This document shows positions 33,150 to 45,733 of a stretch of DNA of 64,000 bases, one piece after another; position 1 is the first letter of the stretch, and each line of letters starts with the position of its first letter. A program made the translations under genes and the position numbers. The notes beneath the pieces were generated by a model. It saw only the letters and a program-made list of their open reading frames with translations. It was not told the origin of the DNA and did no database searches. This stretch comes from Isoetes taiwanensis (Eukaryota; Streptophyta; Lycopodiopsida; Isoetales; Isoetaceae), in assembly GCA_021234155.1 (NCBI GenBank), contig JAJEKV010000064.1, positions 2,666,001 to 2,730,000 on the forward strand, read 5' to 3'.

Positions 33150-33520
33150 GCAGAGCAAGGCCAAATACACGGACGTGGTAAGTGCTTCCTTTGTTCTATG
33201 CATGATATGTATTTTGACAGGCTCAACTCATTTTCTTTCTGATTCTATTGGTAGCATAATGCATGTAGGATATTGTCAGTTTTTGCATGCAGCTCTATTC
33301 ATTTACATTGTGAATACGCCTATTTCTTGGATCCTTAAAGAGAATGTTAAGAGACCTGGGACTAAAAGGCCTCGGATAATTTGCCTTCGTAGCTGCCTAA
33401 TGCCAATGGGGGCATTGGTTCATGTTGGCTTTGATTGCATGGGCAGTCATAGCATGCATGATTAATGTGGGTTACATAGGTGCATGATTAAAACAGATAT
33501 CATGGTCTTTTGAAGCAGCT
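33150..33520 (+). repeat. 375-bp direct duplication, copy 2
   Basis: Counterpart of 31845-32220, without the 190-bp insertion. It has ACACGGACGTGG where copy 1 has ACAAAGATATTGAACGCGG. Confidence 0.8.
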
Positions 33521-34309
33521 TTCTTCTCACTGGTGAGGGCAGATTTTGGCAAGTCTGAGTCTGGTCCTTCCTCACGGATTACAGAGAGTTTGAAAACGAG
33601 TTAAAGTTTTGTTTCATTCAACCATGACGACGTGTGAATCTCTTTGGTTTCACATTTACACAGAGTGTGGAGTTCACAGATGTAACAAGCAAAATTTCAT
33701 GCCTTAAACGGTTTTAGTGCAGACAATTTTTGTATTTGGACAGACTGATGTTGGAGATAACTGGGCATATCGGCATTACACAGAAGCAGCAGAGTTGATT
33801 GATGCAAATTAGGAGCCATGGCTGACGGGCAGACCACAATATGAAGTCAGATTGAGCAACTTAAGATTAAGCAGTTATGGTACGTGCAGAAGCTTATATA
33901 GAAGATTTAAAGTTAATTTCTTCAAAGGTATGGCATATATTTTTTCACTGCATAGCGTTGTCTTATGTAGATTATATGCTTCTTAAAGTTTAGCTCTATT
34001 GCAGGGACTTGCTTCAATCCATGCAGATTCAAATTTTCGTAACTAAGTTTTCAGAACTTTCTGAAGCCCATTAAACCAACCTTGGAAGCATGTTAACATT
34101 CATAGCATTTAGCAAACAATCCAAATGAATGAACCGATTTATTCAGGTTATATATACTCGCCCAAACTTCAAAGTGCCGCATGCACGAATATCCATATCA
34201 TTATGCCAACATTTATGCAATATATCCATGTCCAGCTTAGAATACGAGGTAGCTTATCAACTGCATTCTGAAAAACAATTGCAAGCTTATGTGCATTAGC
34301 TGCAACATT

Positions 34310-34310
<1 letters not shown>
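33521..34310. other. Stretch with one protein-like scrap
   Basis: At 33746-33900 the plus strand reads [20 protein letters not shown], a stop, then PWLTGRPQYEVRLSNLRLS. It follows a TTGGACAG acceptor-like word. I do not recognise it. The rest is non-coding. Confidence 0.3.

Positions 34311-34340
<30 letters not shown>
34311..34340. repeat. (TAGA)n microsatellite
   Basis: Seven and a half perfect TAGA units. Confidence 0.95.
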
Positions 34341-34510
34341 TGATGTACTACTTTTTAAGAGATGGAATCAATAAAGTACATTTTAAGCAAGAGTTAGTGG
34401 AACTTTCTCGATAAATTCCTTTATGGTTTATAGTTTTGTTTGTCCTTATTTGGCTTTGGATTAACAAAATAGAGAAAAAGATATAACTTTACGAATGTGA
34501 TGTCTACGGT

Positions 34511-34578
34511 ACGTTGCCATAAAGGATGCACAAGTATTATATGAACGTTGCCATAAAGGATGCACAAGTATTATATGA
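34511..34578. repeat. 34-bp tandem duplication
   Basis: Two identical units beginning ACGTTGCCATAAAGGATG at 34511 and 34545. Confidence 0.9.
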
Positions 34579-34847
34579 ACTGCAAAACTAGTGAGTGTAG
34601 ATCCAATTACGGAATTAATTGATAAAAAAATGGCAACATTAAAGCGGTGAACCATATGACGAGAAAGATTGGAATCCTTGAAATAATTCAAAGGATATTG
34701 CTCCTTCCATGGATGCCAAGGAACTTTTCCCATGTCAAAAAGATGGGAAGGGCATTCACGCCAAATGTAGGGAACTGCAAACCATGTCCATAATATATTA
34801 TATAAAAAGCAAAATATGAAGCTTGTTATAAATTAATTACGCAAACC

Positions 34848-34985
34848 TGATGCAAGAAACCCAAAATCACTGCAGCATCTCGATACTTTGATTTGGGGAG
34901 AATTGCAAGTGCATTTGTAGTCTCTAGCATCTTGTCTCCATATACCCAATGTACACGCTTATGGCCGATGGCAAGGTACATGTTA
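34848..34985 (-). pseudogene. Unidentified exon-like fragment
   Basis: The minus strand reads LAIGHKRVHWVYGDKMLETT and NALAILPKSKYRDAAVILGF in one open frame, with a GTTTGC donor-like end after LHQ. Composition is that of a real protein but the family is not recognised, and no further exon is apparent. Confidence 0.3.
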
Positions 34986-35477
34986 AGATATATAATAAAT
35001 ACGTAGTCTTAAACTTTTGCGGCTGCTTCATTGCGTGCATAAATTTCCTGGTAAAAATGAAGAACCCATGCATTAAAATTTGTGTTATGCAGTAAAACTT
35101 GTGCTTAATAAATGTTCTAAACTTTTGGTATGTAAGAGATTTGAGCTTGTCATTTTCTTTATACTTACACTGTCAAAGCATGACCCCCAAACCCATATAG
35201 GAAATTGGAAGCTCTAGTGTAGTAATCATGAAAACTATGAGGCCCGGTATGTCGTACATGACGTACATCTAGTTTCTGACCATGATAGTTAAAATGTTCT
35301 ATAAACATAAAACATACTTAGGGAGTATAGCTAGACCAAATCAATAAATATGCTACCTGCCCATGCATTGTAGAAGAAAGGGTCATATACCAAGAAATAT
35401 ATGGTGTCATGATAACATTTACAACTGATTTGCAGACCCCCAGGAGATCTTCAATAAATGATCGGATTGAAACATAG

Positions 35478-35600
35478 TATCATGGACTTCTTTAATTGCG
35501 GGATATCCTGAGCATGGATTAGGCCATGAAGCATTGGAGTGTTATGCTAGGATGCAAATTGATTGTGTAACGCCAAATATAATCACATATATGTGCTTAA
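35478..35600 (+). pseudogene. PPR protein fragment (PLS type)
   Basis: The plus strand reads WTSLIAGYPEHGLGHEAL then ECYARMQIDCVTPNIITY, one full pentatricopeptide motif of the PLS class (W-x-x-x-I-x-G-Y at its start, TP-x-x-x-T-Y at its end). These proteins bind organellar RNA. A stop and frame change follow at 35600, so it is a remnant. Confidence 0.75.
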
Positions 35601-35773
35601 AGATCCGCCGATGCTCTTGATAAGTTTGTCATAGCTCAAGAACGGGCAAAAAATGTAAATATATCTTGATTCAACTACATCAATTTCTTTTTCAAAGTCA
35701 AGGTCTTATCTTTTCTTGATGTCATTACAGGTTTTGTCTATTGCAGTTTATAATCATTACAAAATAATGTATT

Positions 35774-35962
35774 TTGAATCATTATGCAAAGGAGGCATAT
35801 AGCATGACTAGTGGGCAGAACGGTGGTTCTAATGATGTACAAGTTGTTGAAGCTAGAAACCTTGGAATTTCAATACAAGTGTTGCGCAATGCCACAAGGA
35901 ATTTCAATGAGCAAAGGGCCTTGGGTAGGGGTGGTTTTGGTGTTGTGTATACAGGCATCTTA
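35774..35962 (+). pseudogene. TMK-type receptor-like kinase fragment (P-loop exon)
   Basis: The frame reads MTSGQNGGSNDVQVVEARNL, GISIQVLRNATRNFNEQ and ALGRGGFGVVYTGIL. This is the juxtamembrane region and glycine-rich ATP loop of TMK-like leucine-rich-repeat kinases. Homology stops right after GVVYTGIL, where the family continues with the strand carrying the invariant Lys; here a non-homologous tail follows to a stop at 36016. No extracellular domain or catalytic loop nearby. Confidence 0.8.
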
Positions 35963-36534
35963 GATTTGACCTTTAAAAGTCCATTTCTATTATTGCTTGC
36001 TTGTGCTTATGTATGAAATTTATGAAGCAAGTATTATACCCGCGCTCATGTTACATTTCACTCATTTCTCAACATTACTTAAGCAAGAAAAAAAAATTCC
36101 ATTGCATAACCTGCCTAGACTATTTAGTGTCCTGTGAAGACAGACTTAACATTAATTATGTTAAAGAAGAGTTGTATCTTAATTCTCAAATGCATTGCTT
36201 TACATTAACTTAAATGATGAAGATTTGCTTATATTAACAAGAGCTTAATTTGCAAGGGGAGACCATATTCTTCCACACATTCCCACATAATAAATCTAAT
36301 GCATAACCTGCCTTCTTCTAGACCAGGCAAACCGTGTTGAGATCAGACCATCCTTGTTCCATGCCGAGCACCAAAGATCTCTTCAGGCCAATCCTCATAA
36401 AGTCATGGTATCAAGTACTCTATTGTTTTGAAGTAGCAATTTTGAATTGATTGTAAAAACATGACTTTGAATATGATTTAAGCCACTTCACCCTCCGGCC
36501 ATGGAGGGCAACCCTCCGTGCACAGCACCTTGTT

Positions 36535-36715
36535 TGGATTATCTTGATTTCTGCATCTCTCAAACTGGATACTAGAGTTCCTGTTATCATAACCTTCTCT
36601 CATGCTAGCTCTCTGCTTGGTGGGTGAATCAGAGGAACTCTGATTCTATGGTTGGGTGGCGAGTTCTACCCCTCTTCTTTCTGTTTGGATTCGTAACAAG
36701 TTTCTCTTCATGGAG
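36535..36715 (+). repeat. Fragment of the composite element
   Basis: It matches 60115-60300 in the same orientation (ATTATCTTGATTTCT, GTTCCTGTTATCATAA, CTCTGCTTGGTGGGTG). Here two words differ from the other copies in the CTG/CAG manner seen elsewhere. Confidence 0.75.
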
Positions 36716-38212
36716 GTTTGATCCTTTCTTGATTTGATTTTGTCTTGCTCATGTTTATCCTCTAGGCCAAGTGCTCTTGTCTCTTTGTAAGATATTTACA
36801 TTTTACAGTCGCATGTAGGCTTCTCTGATATAAGAGGCTTGTAAGTTTTTGACATTACATAATCTTAGCTATATGATGTGCATGCCTATGTGACTCTATC
36901 ATCTGCGTGTGTGATTATAGTGTTTTTCCATTGATCACTTTGACACATTTGCGCCGCCATATTTCTAGACCGTTACTCTATGCTTTGTAATTTATTTTAT
37001 TCGATTTCACCCCTTCTTTACCTAGGTGGATGTCATTACCCCTAGTCCTTCTTGTTCGTTTTGTTGTATTTGCATCATTTTTCTTCTTTAAGTCATGTTA
37101 AACTGTTTAACTTATTGCCCCTTGCCTATTGTTACTTCTTTTATTTTTTTTTTGTTGAAGGACGACAGTCTATTCATCATTACATCATGAGTACATTCTA
37201 CTTGTTACTTCTTTTATTGTTTTCCGAGTGTTCTATTGTTGATGTGCTGTTGTTGCATTAGTTCCTTTGAATTTCTAGTCTCATGTGCACTTTATTGTTG
37301 TCATATCGTGATTGTTTAGGTTTTATCCCGTTCGTCCATTTGCTCTGTGAGCGCTACTGTCTCAGTGCTCCCTTCCACCCTATTGGTTTCTTTATTTTAT
37401 TTTCTTCTTTTACTTTGGTGCTCCCTCAAACTCGATGATCCTTTTTATACCATGTGCTTCGTTCGTCATTGCCACTTGATTTCCTTTAGCTTTCTAATTT
37501 GTCGCTTTTTGTTTGTTTCCCATAACTCGGTTCTTTTAGTTCTAAATTGCTCCTGTGTCTGTTGGTTGCGCATAATTTGCTCTACACTCTTCTTATTTCA
37601 TGCTAGCTCCATCGGTTGATGTTATTGTTCCATTAGTTCTACATGTTTGCTTGTGTTTCAGATTGTTGCTTTTGGTGTTTACCTTGCTAGTACTCTTCTA
37701 CATGTTATGGGTCATCTTATTGATTTCTTCGATTCCATGGTCTAGTCTATTCTTTGGTCTGCTGATTTGAGGTAGTCATCCAATTCTTTTTATACGTTTT
37801 CTCCAGTAACTACACTTTCCAGATTCACATACAATACTCCATGTTATTTCGTTTGTCCTAATGCGAGATTGTTTTATTGTCATGTTTGCCCCAGCTTTCT
37901 CCTATCTTGAGTCCTTTTTTTGAGTTACATTTGCTCAAAAAAAGGACTCAAATATCATTTTGTTTTATTCGTTCCATTTGCTCTCTAGTTGTCTTGGTTA
38001 GCCATTCCCCTCATTGTTGAGTATTTGATTATCTTGTAGTATCGAGTGCTCTAGTATCGACTTACTTTTTTGTCTCTAGGGTTTCCTGTATCACCAGGTT
38101 CACCATGGTTCCATTATTCCTATTCCAATTATTATCTGGTTCTGATAAATCCATTTGCTCTGCTCATTTTTATCGTTTGCATCAAGTTGCTCTATTATTT
38201 AATCTCAGTTGC
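36716..38212. other. T/C-rich gene-free stretch
   Basis: The plus strand is rich in T and C with few open frames beyond Leu/Phe-rich artefacts. It contains a perfect hairpin at 37907-37951. No domain recognised. Confidence 0.5.
37907..37951. repeat. Perfect 18-bp hairpin
   Basis: Arms TTGAGTCCTTTTTTTGAG (37907-37924) and its exact reverse complement (37934-37951) flank a nine-base loop. No T-run terminator role is expected in a plant genome. Confidence 0.9.
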
Positions 38213-38336
38213 TAATATTGCCTGGTGACGACAATCTTGGTAAAAAAAAATTATCATGCAACAAAATCATCTTATGACCTTTGATGCCAAAGAGATGAAA
38301 GTCTCCTTTATGAAGGCTGATTGTACCAAGTTGTAG
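38213..38336 (+). pseudogene. Aspartic protease, copy 3, last 40 codons only
   Basis: It carries LLILPGDDNLG, a run of A replacing a few codons, then IMQQNHLMTFDAKEMKVSF and MKADCTKL with a stop, as in the other copies. The 3' UTR follows to about 38490. KADCTKL here, with a CTG codon context, is the expected family ending; copies 1 and 2 differ exactly at that CTG. Confidence 0.85.
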
Positions 38337-38525
38337 CATTGTACCTACGATATATATTTTTTATTATTATGCTTGCCTCTCTTATGTTATGCTTGGCTCT
38401 GGATTGCACGTGGGGTAGTGGGGTATATATATTATGTAATGGGACTTATAGCATGCTTTAAAGATCTAGAGCATTATGTGTATTACATGAAAAATGAACT
38501 TTTGTCGGATAAATAATTTAATATT

Positions 38526-39467
38526 ACAACGATGATGGCTATCAGCTGGTATCAGCACTATTGCAGCTTGGTATGAGTCTGGTCATCTCATGTCATGGGA
38601 AGCATTTAGAACAAAGTTCTTGTTGTACAGATGGGACAGAGTAATCTGGAATCATATTGCTGCATTGTTGCCACAGGATTCTGGTCCACAGATTGAGGTA
38701 GTCGTATGGGGTTGCCATCAGGATATCCAGCCAGGGCGGTTTGTGTCTTCTGTGTATAAATTGCTTTTGCATTCTGAAATCCTGCCTCCATCTAATAGGT
38801 GGCATCTTCAAGTCCCTCAGCCACAATGGAAAAGTGTTTGGATATGGGTATGGGATAAGCTGCTTCATCCCAATGTAGTAGTTTTGTGGTGGCAAGTGAT
38901 CCATAGATGCCTCAGAGTCAACGGGTTAGTCCATAAAATGGATAATCGGATTTCAGAGCTCTGTCCTTTATGCCAGTAAAGGGTTGAGAGTATTGAGCAT
39001 TGTTTTTTCTTGTGTGAGCGGCTTCGGCAGGCATGGTCTTGGTTGTTGACCCTATTTGGCACGTCTCGATCTAGCCAGCAAATTTTGCTTGCTATCTATC
39101 CTGATGCTTGGCCCAAACTACGGAAACGAGCTTTTCATCTTGCATGTGGCTGGCTTTTATGGTCAATCTAGAAGAGAAGGAAGTTGTTTATCTTTAAGAG
39201 CGTAGATACGGCAGATGAGATTGTTCTTCAGTGGATGCAAAATAAAATTGTTATGGCTTACAATTGTTCTTCTCTTGATCAAGAGAAGAAAGTACTGATC
39301 TGGCATACTTACCTTCAGATTCATTCTTTTGCATAGGCAGGTGGTTGTGCTCAGTTGGATCGGTTTGTCCACTGGGGTTATAATCCTGTCTTTGCATTTT
39401 ATGTTGCTCTGGTTTTTAGTTGGTGAATAAAGCTTGTCGTCCTTCAAAAAAAAAAAAACAATAATAA
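38526..39467 (+). mobile_element. 5'-truncated LINE (non-LTR retrotransposon) with target duplication
   Basis: The frame at 38590-38979 and its continuation encode the end of a plant LINE ORF2: WKSVWIWVWDKLLHPNVVVL, WWQVIHRCLRVNGLV, ISELCPLC, then after a stop ESIEHCFFLCERLRQAW. This is the zf-RVT domain (W-x-x-x-W ... C-x2-C ... H-x3-C type). The 3' end is AATAAAGC, then an A run (39446-39457) and (AAT)n. A 14-base target duplication AATAATTTAATATT flanks it at 38512-38525 and 39468-39481. It sits in block A of the AP flank, which is uninterrupted at 25065 and 58225, proving an insertion. Confidence 0.9.
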
Positions 39468-39670
39468 TAATAATTTAATATTTATTAATTTCATTATGCA
39501 TGTTACTAGAAAAAGTTTCCAATAATCCTACAATGAACGGAAGTTGTTTGATTGACCATTGTAGGATTCATAAAGCCAACTTGACTAGCCGAGCCCATGT
39601 ATTAATATTAGAAATACTTGGCTAGTCGGGCCAAAGTGTGTTAATATTAGAAATATGTGTTTCTTTTTAG
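39468..39670 (+). repeat. AP-locus block A, right part after the LINE
   Basis: It continues the block split at 38525, matching 25095-25310 and 58255-58445. Confidence 0.8.
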
Positions 39671-40153
39671 TAAATGAATTGTGAGAGCTAGATGAAAGCC
39701 TCGAAAAAGCATTTCAAAATACAGGTCTATAATTGGCATTACATTATACTGCAGTCCATGCTCCACAAGATTCAAACAAAGACCAGTGGCCTCTTTCAAA
39801 GCCCGTCAAACCTTCTACTACTGGACTATTGAAGAAGCATGTGAGGCTGCCTGTAGGAGTAATATCGAACTAAAAGTAAGCTCTTTAGATAGTGCTTTGG
39901 TGCGATCAATCTAGAGATTACATAAAGTACATACAGGTCAAGCAAGCACAACTCTTCTTTGCAAGTGGCAAGATACTCAATGAATACAATGTGAAAATGG
40001 TTGATCTATGGTTGACAGACACGAATAGATGCTAAATAGTTGTAGCTAAGCCACATACTTCACTAGGCACCTGCAATCATGCATGGCACACAAAACATTC
40101 GTGCTGAATGACCGAGCAAGGACATTACATACTTGGCTTTTCTACACAACAAT
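39671..40153. other. Stretch with no clear gene
   Basis: A protein-like run VHAPQDSNKDQWPLSKPVK then PSTTGLLKKHVRLPVGVISN appears on the plus strand at about 39750-39868 before an AAAGTAAGC donor-like word. I cannot assign it. Confidence 0.3.
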
Positions 40154-40336
40154 TTATTTTCTTGTGCACTTTTTGTCCATACATTCCTTTTCTATTAATT
40201 GAAGCAAAAGAATAGCATGCTCAGATACAACATGCATCATTCGCAAAATTTGGAAGTAAATCCACCCTGCAATCATTGCATTACATGCAGACATTCTATC
40301 AAATATTTGTCGAGCACCATCTATAGTCTCCTGCAA
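40154..40336 (-). pseudogene. PPR protein fragment, minus strand
   Basis: ETIDGARQIFDRMSACNAMI followed by AGWI matches the L-type repeat A-R-Q-x-F-D-R-M and the start of the next motif. The following residues do not fit. It is on the opposite strand from the PPR scrap at 35.5 kb and is probably unrelated to it. Confidence 0.6.
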
Positions 40337-40837
40337 ATGCTCTTGCCAAATAAAAGGAGATAAAAATTAGAAGGAACGGCTTTAATACACAAAGACATAA
40401 CCAAGCCAGAGGAAAGTAGACTTTCTGCAACACATTGAAATGTACATAGTAGTTGCCAGGCCTGGATTTCATGCCATCGCCAATGTATGTATCCAAACTA
40501 GCTCTGGCCAAATAAAAGGGTTGATGTTCACTTTGTTTATCCAGCATTGGATGCCTAGGGAATCTAAGATGGTTTCACCATTGTGTTTGTGCATTTACCT
40601 TGCCTCTTTTTACATCCAGCATTGAAATTTAAAACCATTTGAATTTAAACGTGTTGAAGGGTGATGTCAATATCTTGCATATCCAACTCTTTGATTTACC
40701 TTGGCTCAAGATATTCCTTCATAGAAATAGGAATGATTCGTAAAACACCTATCAACATCTATATGCACAATATTGTAAGCGCCATATTGTTTTATATTTT
40801 TCTTAGGACACATGGACCCGTATCTACATATATGTAG

Positions 40838-41130
40838 CAGACCCATATCTATTGGATTCAAGAGATCTAACAGACCTGTACCTATTGGATTCAAGAGATC
40901 TAACATACCCATATCTATTGGATTCAAGAGATTATAGTGACGTGCCTATGGGGCATTTCTAAGATACAAGCACCCATATGTATTGCACGTATGTACGGGG
41001 ATCAATTTGAGATTGGATTCAAGAGATCTTAGTGACATGCCTGTGGGCGTTTCCAGGATACAACTATCCATATGTATTGTGCATATGTGTAATGGATCCA
41101 TGTGGATCAATTTGAGAAGACTTAGTGACG
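40838..41130. repeat. Compound tandem repeat, 33-bp and 95-bp periods
   Basis: Three 33-bp units with CTATTGGATTCAAGAGAT begin at 40838, 40871 and 40904. The last merges into a 95-bp unit starting near 40918, repeated from 41013, with TTAGTGACRTGCCTRTGG occurring a third time near 41119. Confidence 0.8.
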
Positions 41131-41401
41131 TGCCTGTGGACACCACCATAGTTTCCACTCTTACAATTGGAAAGATTGGAACATGCGCCTTGGTTATAAC
41201 TAACAAGCATTCCTTACTAAGGATGTTATCAATCAAGCTTGGTAGATTAGAAGTTGTTCATATTGTATAAGTCGTTGTATATCTAAAGTTCTTAATAATT
41301 TCATAATTTTGTTCATTTTATATCATCTTATGATCGTTTAAATTTTTTTAATAATTTGAGATTTTATATTGTTATGCCTGGGGATGAAATTCCAACATAT
41401 T

Positions 41402-41745
41402 GCATGGCCATCCAAGACATTTACCTTAGAAGATGGAATGCATCATAGAATACATTAATAGTCTTATTTGTGCAAAGAATTGCATCTTCTATCATGTATA
41501 TGTGAGGATACCATTGTAGTTGCCTTACCCGCTATTACATCTGTAGAAACCATTGTATTTCTCTTATATGTAACAATATGCTATTGCCTACAAAGAGTGT
41601 CCTTAAAGCCTCCATTTAAGGCCCTTTGCATACCTTGAAGCATTCAGTTAAGGCATGTGCATACTCATTGAAATAATGCAAATTCACTATTATTGAACAA
41701 ACCTAAGCGTTGCTCTTTTACGGTATGCACAGATCTGTTGCTAAA
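41402..41745 (+). repeat. AP-locus block B, copy 2
   Basis: It matches 29660-30010 and 58530-58870. The copy ends at GCACAGATCTGTTGC. Confidence 0.8.
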
Positions 41746-43472
41746 AATACATGAACTGCTTATCGTTGTTTTTTAATTCGTTGTGCAAACTTGAGCACAC
41801 TGAAGTCACCATATGATGATCATTACAAAGAGGTTCTTCCAGACACATGTTCAAACCATTTGTGTTACGACTATATCTTTCTATTGCATTTGGACCTTCA
41901 TGTTGGATATATTGAAGCAATGTCAAGGGGCATGGTTAAAATAGTTAGTCTTTCACTGTTTGGCTGCCCATTGCCCAAGTATTGCATTCCATAGTTCTCA
42001 TTATGGAGCAGTCTCTCAAGCATTTTGATGATTGATATGCAGAACAAACCAAGTTATACAATAAAAGGCTAGAGTATCAGCAACTTTTTCTTGTTTTAAG
42101 ACCTAATTGTGCATTTTGTAAAAAAAATTAGCACGAAAGCTCAATTTGCATAATAAAATTCCTGGAGCTGCACTTCCTCAATAGTGGTATGATGGAGCAC
42201 TAAGGGCTTTAGATGTTTCTTCCACAAATTTTTTCTCATCTGCATTTAATGGTCTCTATATGGCCCGTAGTCTGCATGCACGCTAAGAGTAATGCAATGA
42301 TACATTGCAAAAACTAAGACAAAACAATTTTAAAGTAACATCCATAGTAGATTAGGTCATCAAACAATTTCAAACTATTAATTTACAAACTTAGGTAAAT
42401 ATGGGCCTTTCGTGTCTATTCACAAAATAGGAGATATTAGAAGTGCAAGTGGTCCAGCAGCATGTGGGTCACTAATGGAATATACATTCACATTACCTGG
42501 TATGACAACATGGAGTTACAAAATAGGAGAAATATAAGTGCAAGTGGTGCAGCAATATGTGGATCACCAATGGAATACACACTCACATTACCTAGTATGA
42601 CAACATGGAGTTACGGCCTTTCAGCTTGATGTTATGCATTCCATAGACTAAAATAGTGTTACGATTGCTCGTCTTGAAGTCCATTGATGCGAATGCAACC
42701 TATTCGCATAAATTGAATACAACTACATTCATTCTGACGTTCTCGCTTCTTACTTGGATATATAGGATCTCATCTCCAAACAATAGCAAAAGAGACAAAT
42801 GATAACAACATGGTATGTATCCACGGTGAATGTCATGATAGATTCATTGCTCTCATCATTCCAACTGCAGGCTGCATTTGCTACATGTGAAAGAAAATGC
42901 TAACTGCATATGCTGCTCTGTCATAATATCTGCATACTACATATCTAATGACATAAAGAGTACCTGTAAAGCGGTGCCCTGTAGAGGCAACTAAGTTTGA
43001 AATAGTACCCTACCTACAATAGTCCTGGAAAGTTTCATGCTGACTAATAGACATCTTTATTTTGCCCTTCTCAAAATCGCAATAGGTAAGAGCACAAATT
43101 TCAATAAGTAATAAATTTGAAACAAAGTGTTGTGCAAAAAGCACATACCCAAGTGTAAAGGAAGCTCCAACTCAAATTGCTGCTGGGTTTGCACAATCAA
43201 TGGTCCAAGATTCGAGCAAAAAAAATCCATTATATAAACCTTCTTTCAATCTTTGCAAATATGCAGTGCAGTGATCCTATAGAAATGGAAGTTTATACAA
43301 TGTACCGATCATAGATAGAGGTTTCATAAGAGATTAAATTCCTTCTTTGCAACAATACAAAGCCAGGTTGTTCGAGAGCTTTCAACATCTTCTACTACAT
43401 AGATATTGCAAGGAATACCCCTTATACAAAAGGACCAATTGCACAACCTTCTAGTATCCAAAGGACGACAGC
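41746..43472. other. Gene-free stretch with a 96-bp tandem duplication
   Basis: Two 96-bp units lie at 42422-42517 and 42518-42613, each with ACAAAATAGGAGA and CCTGGTATGACAACATGGAG (or CCTAGT). No recognisable coding region. Confidence 0.6.
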
Positions 43473-44222
43473 GGACTCGAACTTCCAAGATAATTATCGG
43501 GTGCGCACATAAACTAGTAGAAGATTTTAAGAAGGCTAGTGGCCTGATTGGATTAAATCTTCGCCCTAGTTCTCTCATCTCACAACTTCCATTCCTTGAT
43601 AAAAAGTTCTCTTATTGCCTCAGTCATTATTCCCGGGATGCACATAGCATTTTATTTCTTGGGGGCATTACCCTTCTCAGCAGCCAAAAGTCAATCCACT
43701 CCTATCCTTGACCAGCCAACATTCTATTCAGTCCAGCTTGAAAGTATAACTATTGGTAATACATTTATTTCAAAATGTAATGCCTCTTTAGAACTTAATG
43801 CTGGAGCAACTGGAATACAAGGCACCATCTTTGACTCAGATTCATCATTCACTTTCTTAAGCCCTCCTGTATTCAACGCTGTAGTAGATGCATTTATTGA
43901 TGCCTTGCCAGACTCAGTTGTCAGCAACGTCAACAATGATGATTACATCGATCCTGGCCGTAAATATAAAGCATGCTTTGATGTTTCAGACACGCCCAAT
44001 GTAAAAATTCCATCCTTGAGTTTCCAATTCAAAGGGGCTTCATTTCATCCCTCACCAGAAAATTATGCCCGATTTGAAGGTTCTCAATTGTGCTTGCTAA
44101 TATTGCCTGGTGACGACAATCTTGGTATCATAGGAAATATCATGCAACAAAATCATCTTATGACCTTTGATGCCAAAGAGATGAAAGTCTTTTTTATGAA
44201 GGATGATTGTACCAAGTTGTAG
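43473..44222 (+). pseudogene. Aspartic protease, copy 2, 5'-truncated
   Basis: Homology to copy 1 begins at ACTCGAACTTCC, so signal peptide and first active-site loop are missing. The first frame reads TSKIIIGCAHKLVEDFKKA to FSYCLSHYSRDAHSILFLGG; one extra A in a run near 43690 shifts it to the second, which is open for 150 further codons: FDSDSSFTFLSPPVF, ALPDSVVSNVNNDDYIDPG, CFDVSDTPNVKIPSLSF and GIIGNIMQQNHLMTFDA, ending DDCTKL. The second catalytic loop is DSDS rather than DSGT. This is the least damaged C-terminal half. Confidence 0.9.
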
Positions 44223-44308
44223 CATTGTACCTACGATATATATTTTTTTCGATTATGCCTGCCTCTCTTATGTTGTGCTTGCCTGTGGATTGCATGTGGG
44301 GTATCTAT

Positions 44309-44419
<111 letters not shown>

Positions 44420-44616
44420 ATACTAATGGAGTTTTAAGATAGTCTGGGTGCAATCCTTCCCGTTCAAGTTTTTTAGGGTATTTTGGTCCGTTGATTGCAC
44501 GGTTTGTTTGGGCCCCTTTGCTCGATGATATCTTCTCCGATCTCTCCATCCGGATGTAGTCCGATCAAGATGCAACAGGAGCAACAAGCCCAGGGATCGC
44601 GAGATCAAAAGAACAG

Positions 44617-45733
44617 TGTGATGCTCCCTACAAAATATACGGCGCCCGTCCATACACTCTGCAGGAAATCCCCCATCCGGTCCTTCGACCGCACGGGCCC
44701 TCCGTCTATCCCGCACTCCAGGGTATTCCTAGTGCGGGAAGGGGACACGAAGGTGTCTTGCGCGCCCTTCCCCTATGGGCTCCTATCACAGCGGAAACAT
44801 AAACAACGTCAGAACTAGCAATAACAATACATCACACTACCCCGAAGGGTAGCACATCCACATATCCGTAGCTACAACAGAGACAAACATATGCCATAAA
44901 ACATGAGAGCTCCTACCCAAGGCTCAGACTCATAGGGAGGTAGACTGACGGCTAGGCCTCAAGATAGAGCAGACCGAGTCATAACAATGGCTGGGCTGGC
45001 TATAGACAATGGCTAGGGTTGACCACTCCATCCGCCCCTCCTATGCATACTTTGCAGATGGGCTTGATCGGGCTCTGGCATGACTCTAGCCTTCTGGATA
45101 CGCAATCTCATGGCATCACCCATCGAGACTACTCCGGGTTGCATTTTCCCGGTGGGTTGAGGCAGAAAGGGTTGCATCTCCCCTTCCCGGGGTCTAGAGG
45201 TTCCACGGGCGGCTAGAGAATCGTGGCGACAGACGATTCGTCCCCGACTTAACCCCCTAAAACAAGAGCCAAGTTGTCACCTGCAGCTCCTGAGAGGCAG
45301 GGCAACACCATTGCCCCAGGAGTTGTCAGACCCATGCCCGGCCCACACGAAGTGACCGGCCATAAGCCTAGCCCGCTATGGGGTCCCCAGTAGCCACGCT
45401 CAGCATGGACCCTCCCTCCGTATCTCCTCTAAGCCCCGTTATGTAGTGTTGAGTCATATCATAGCCCCTGTAGCCCGGTGGGTTCCTATGCACATGCCGC
45501 ATAATAATAGGAACTAAAGGGTCTAAACTAGGAGCATCACTAAGTAATGGCTACAACCAACATCACATATCCACATACATGATAATAATGAGAATAACAT
45601 CTAAACCTAATCATATGTATCTAACTTACAGTTAGGGTTCATTGATTAGGGTTTAAGATCTAGACTGAGGGTTCTAGGAAGGCTTTACTAGAGACACGAA
45701 ATGCTAACTCATCTGGAGTCCTAACTTCCAGAT
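44617..45733 (-). repeat. Left (3') LTR, partial
   Basis: About 1.12 kb match 47157-48289 with few differences (for instance GTCCATACACTCTGCAGG against GGCCGTACACTCCGTTGG). The part equivalent to 48290-48739, which includes the outer U3 end, is absent. Instead, 45734 onward is unrelated. Confidence 0.8.

Noticed and set aside
36716-37620. Leu/Phe-rich open frames as membrane proteins
   Set aside because: The plus strand is T-rich here and the frames have no charged loops or conserved motifs.
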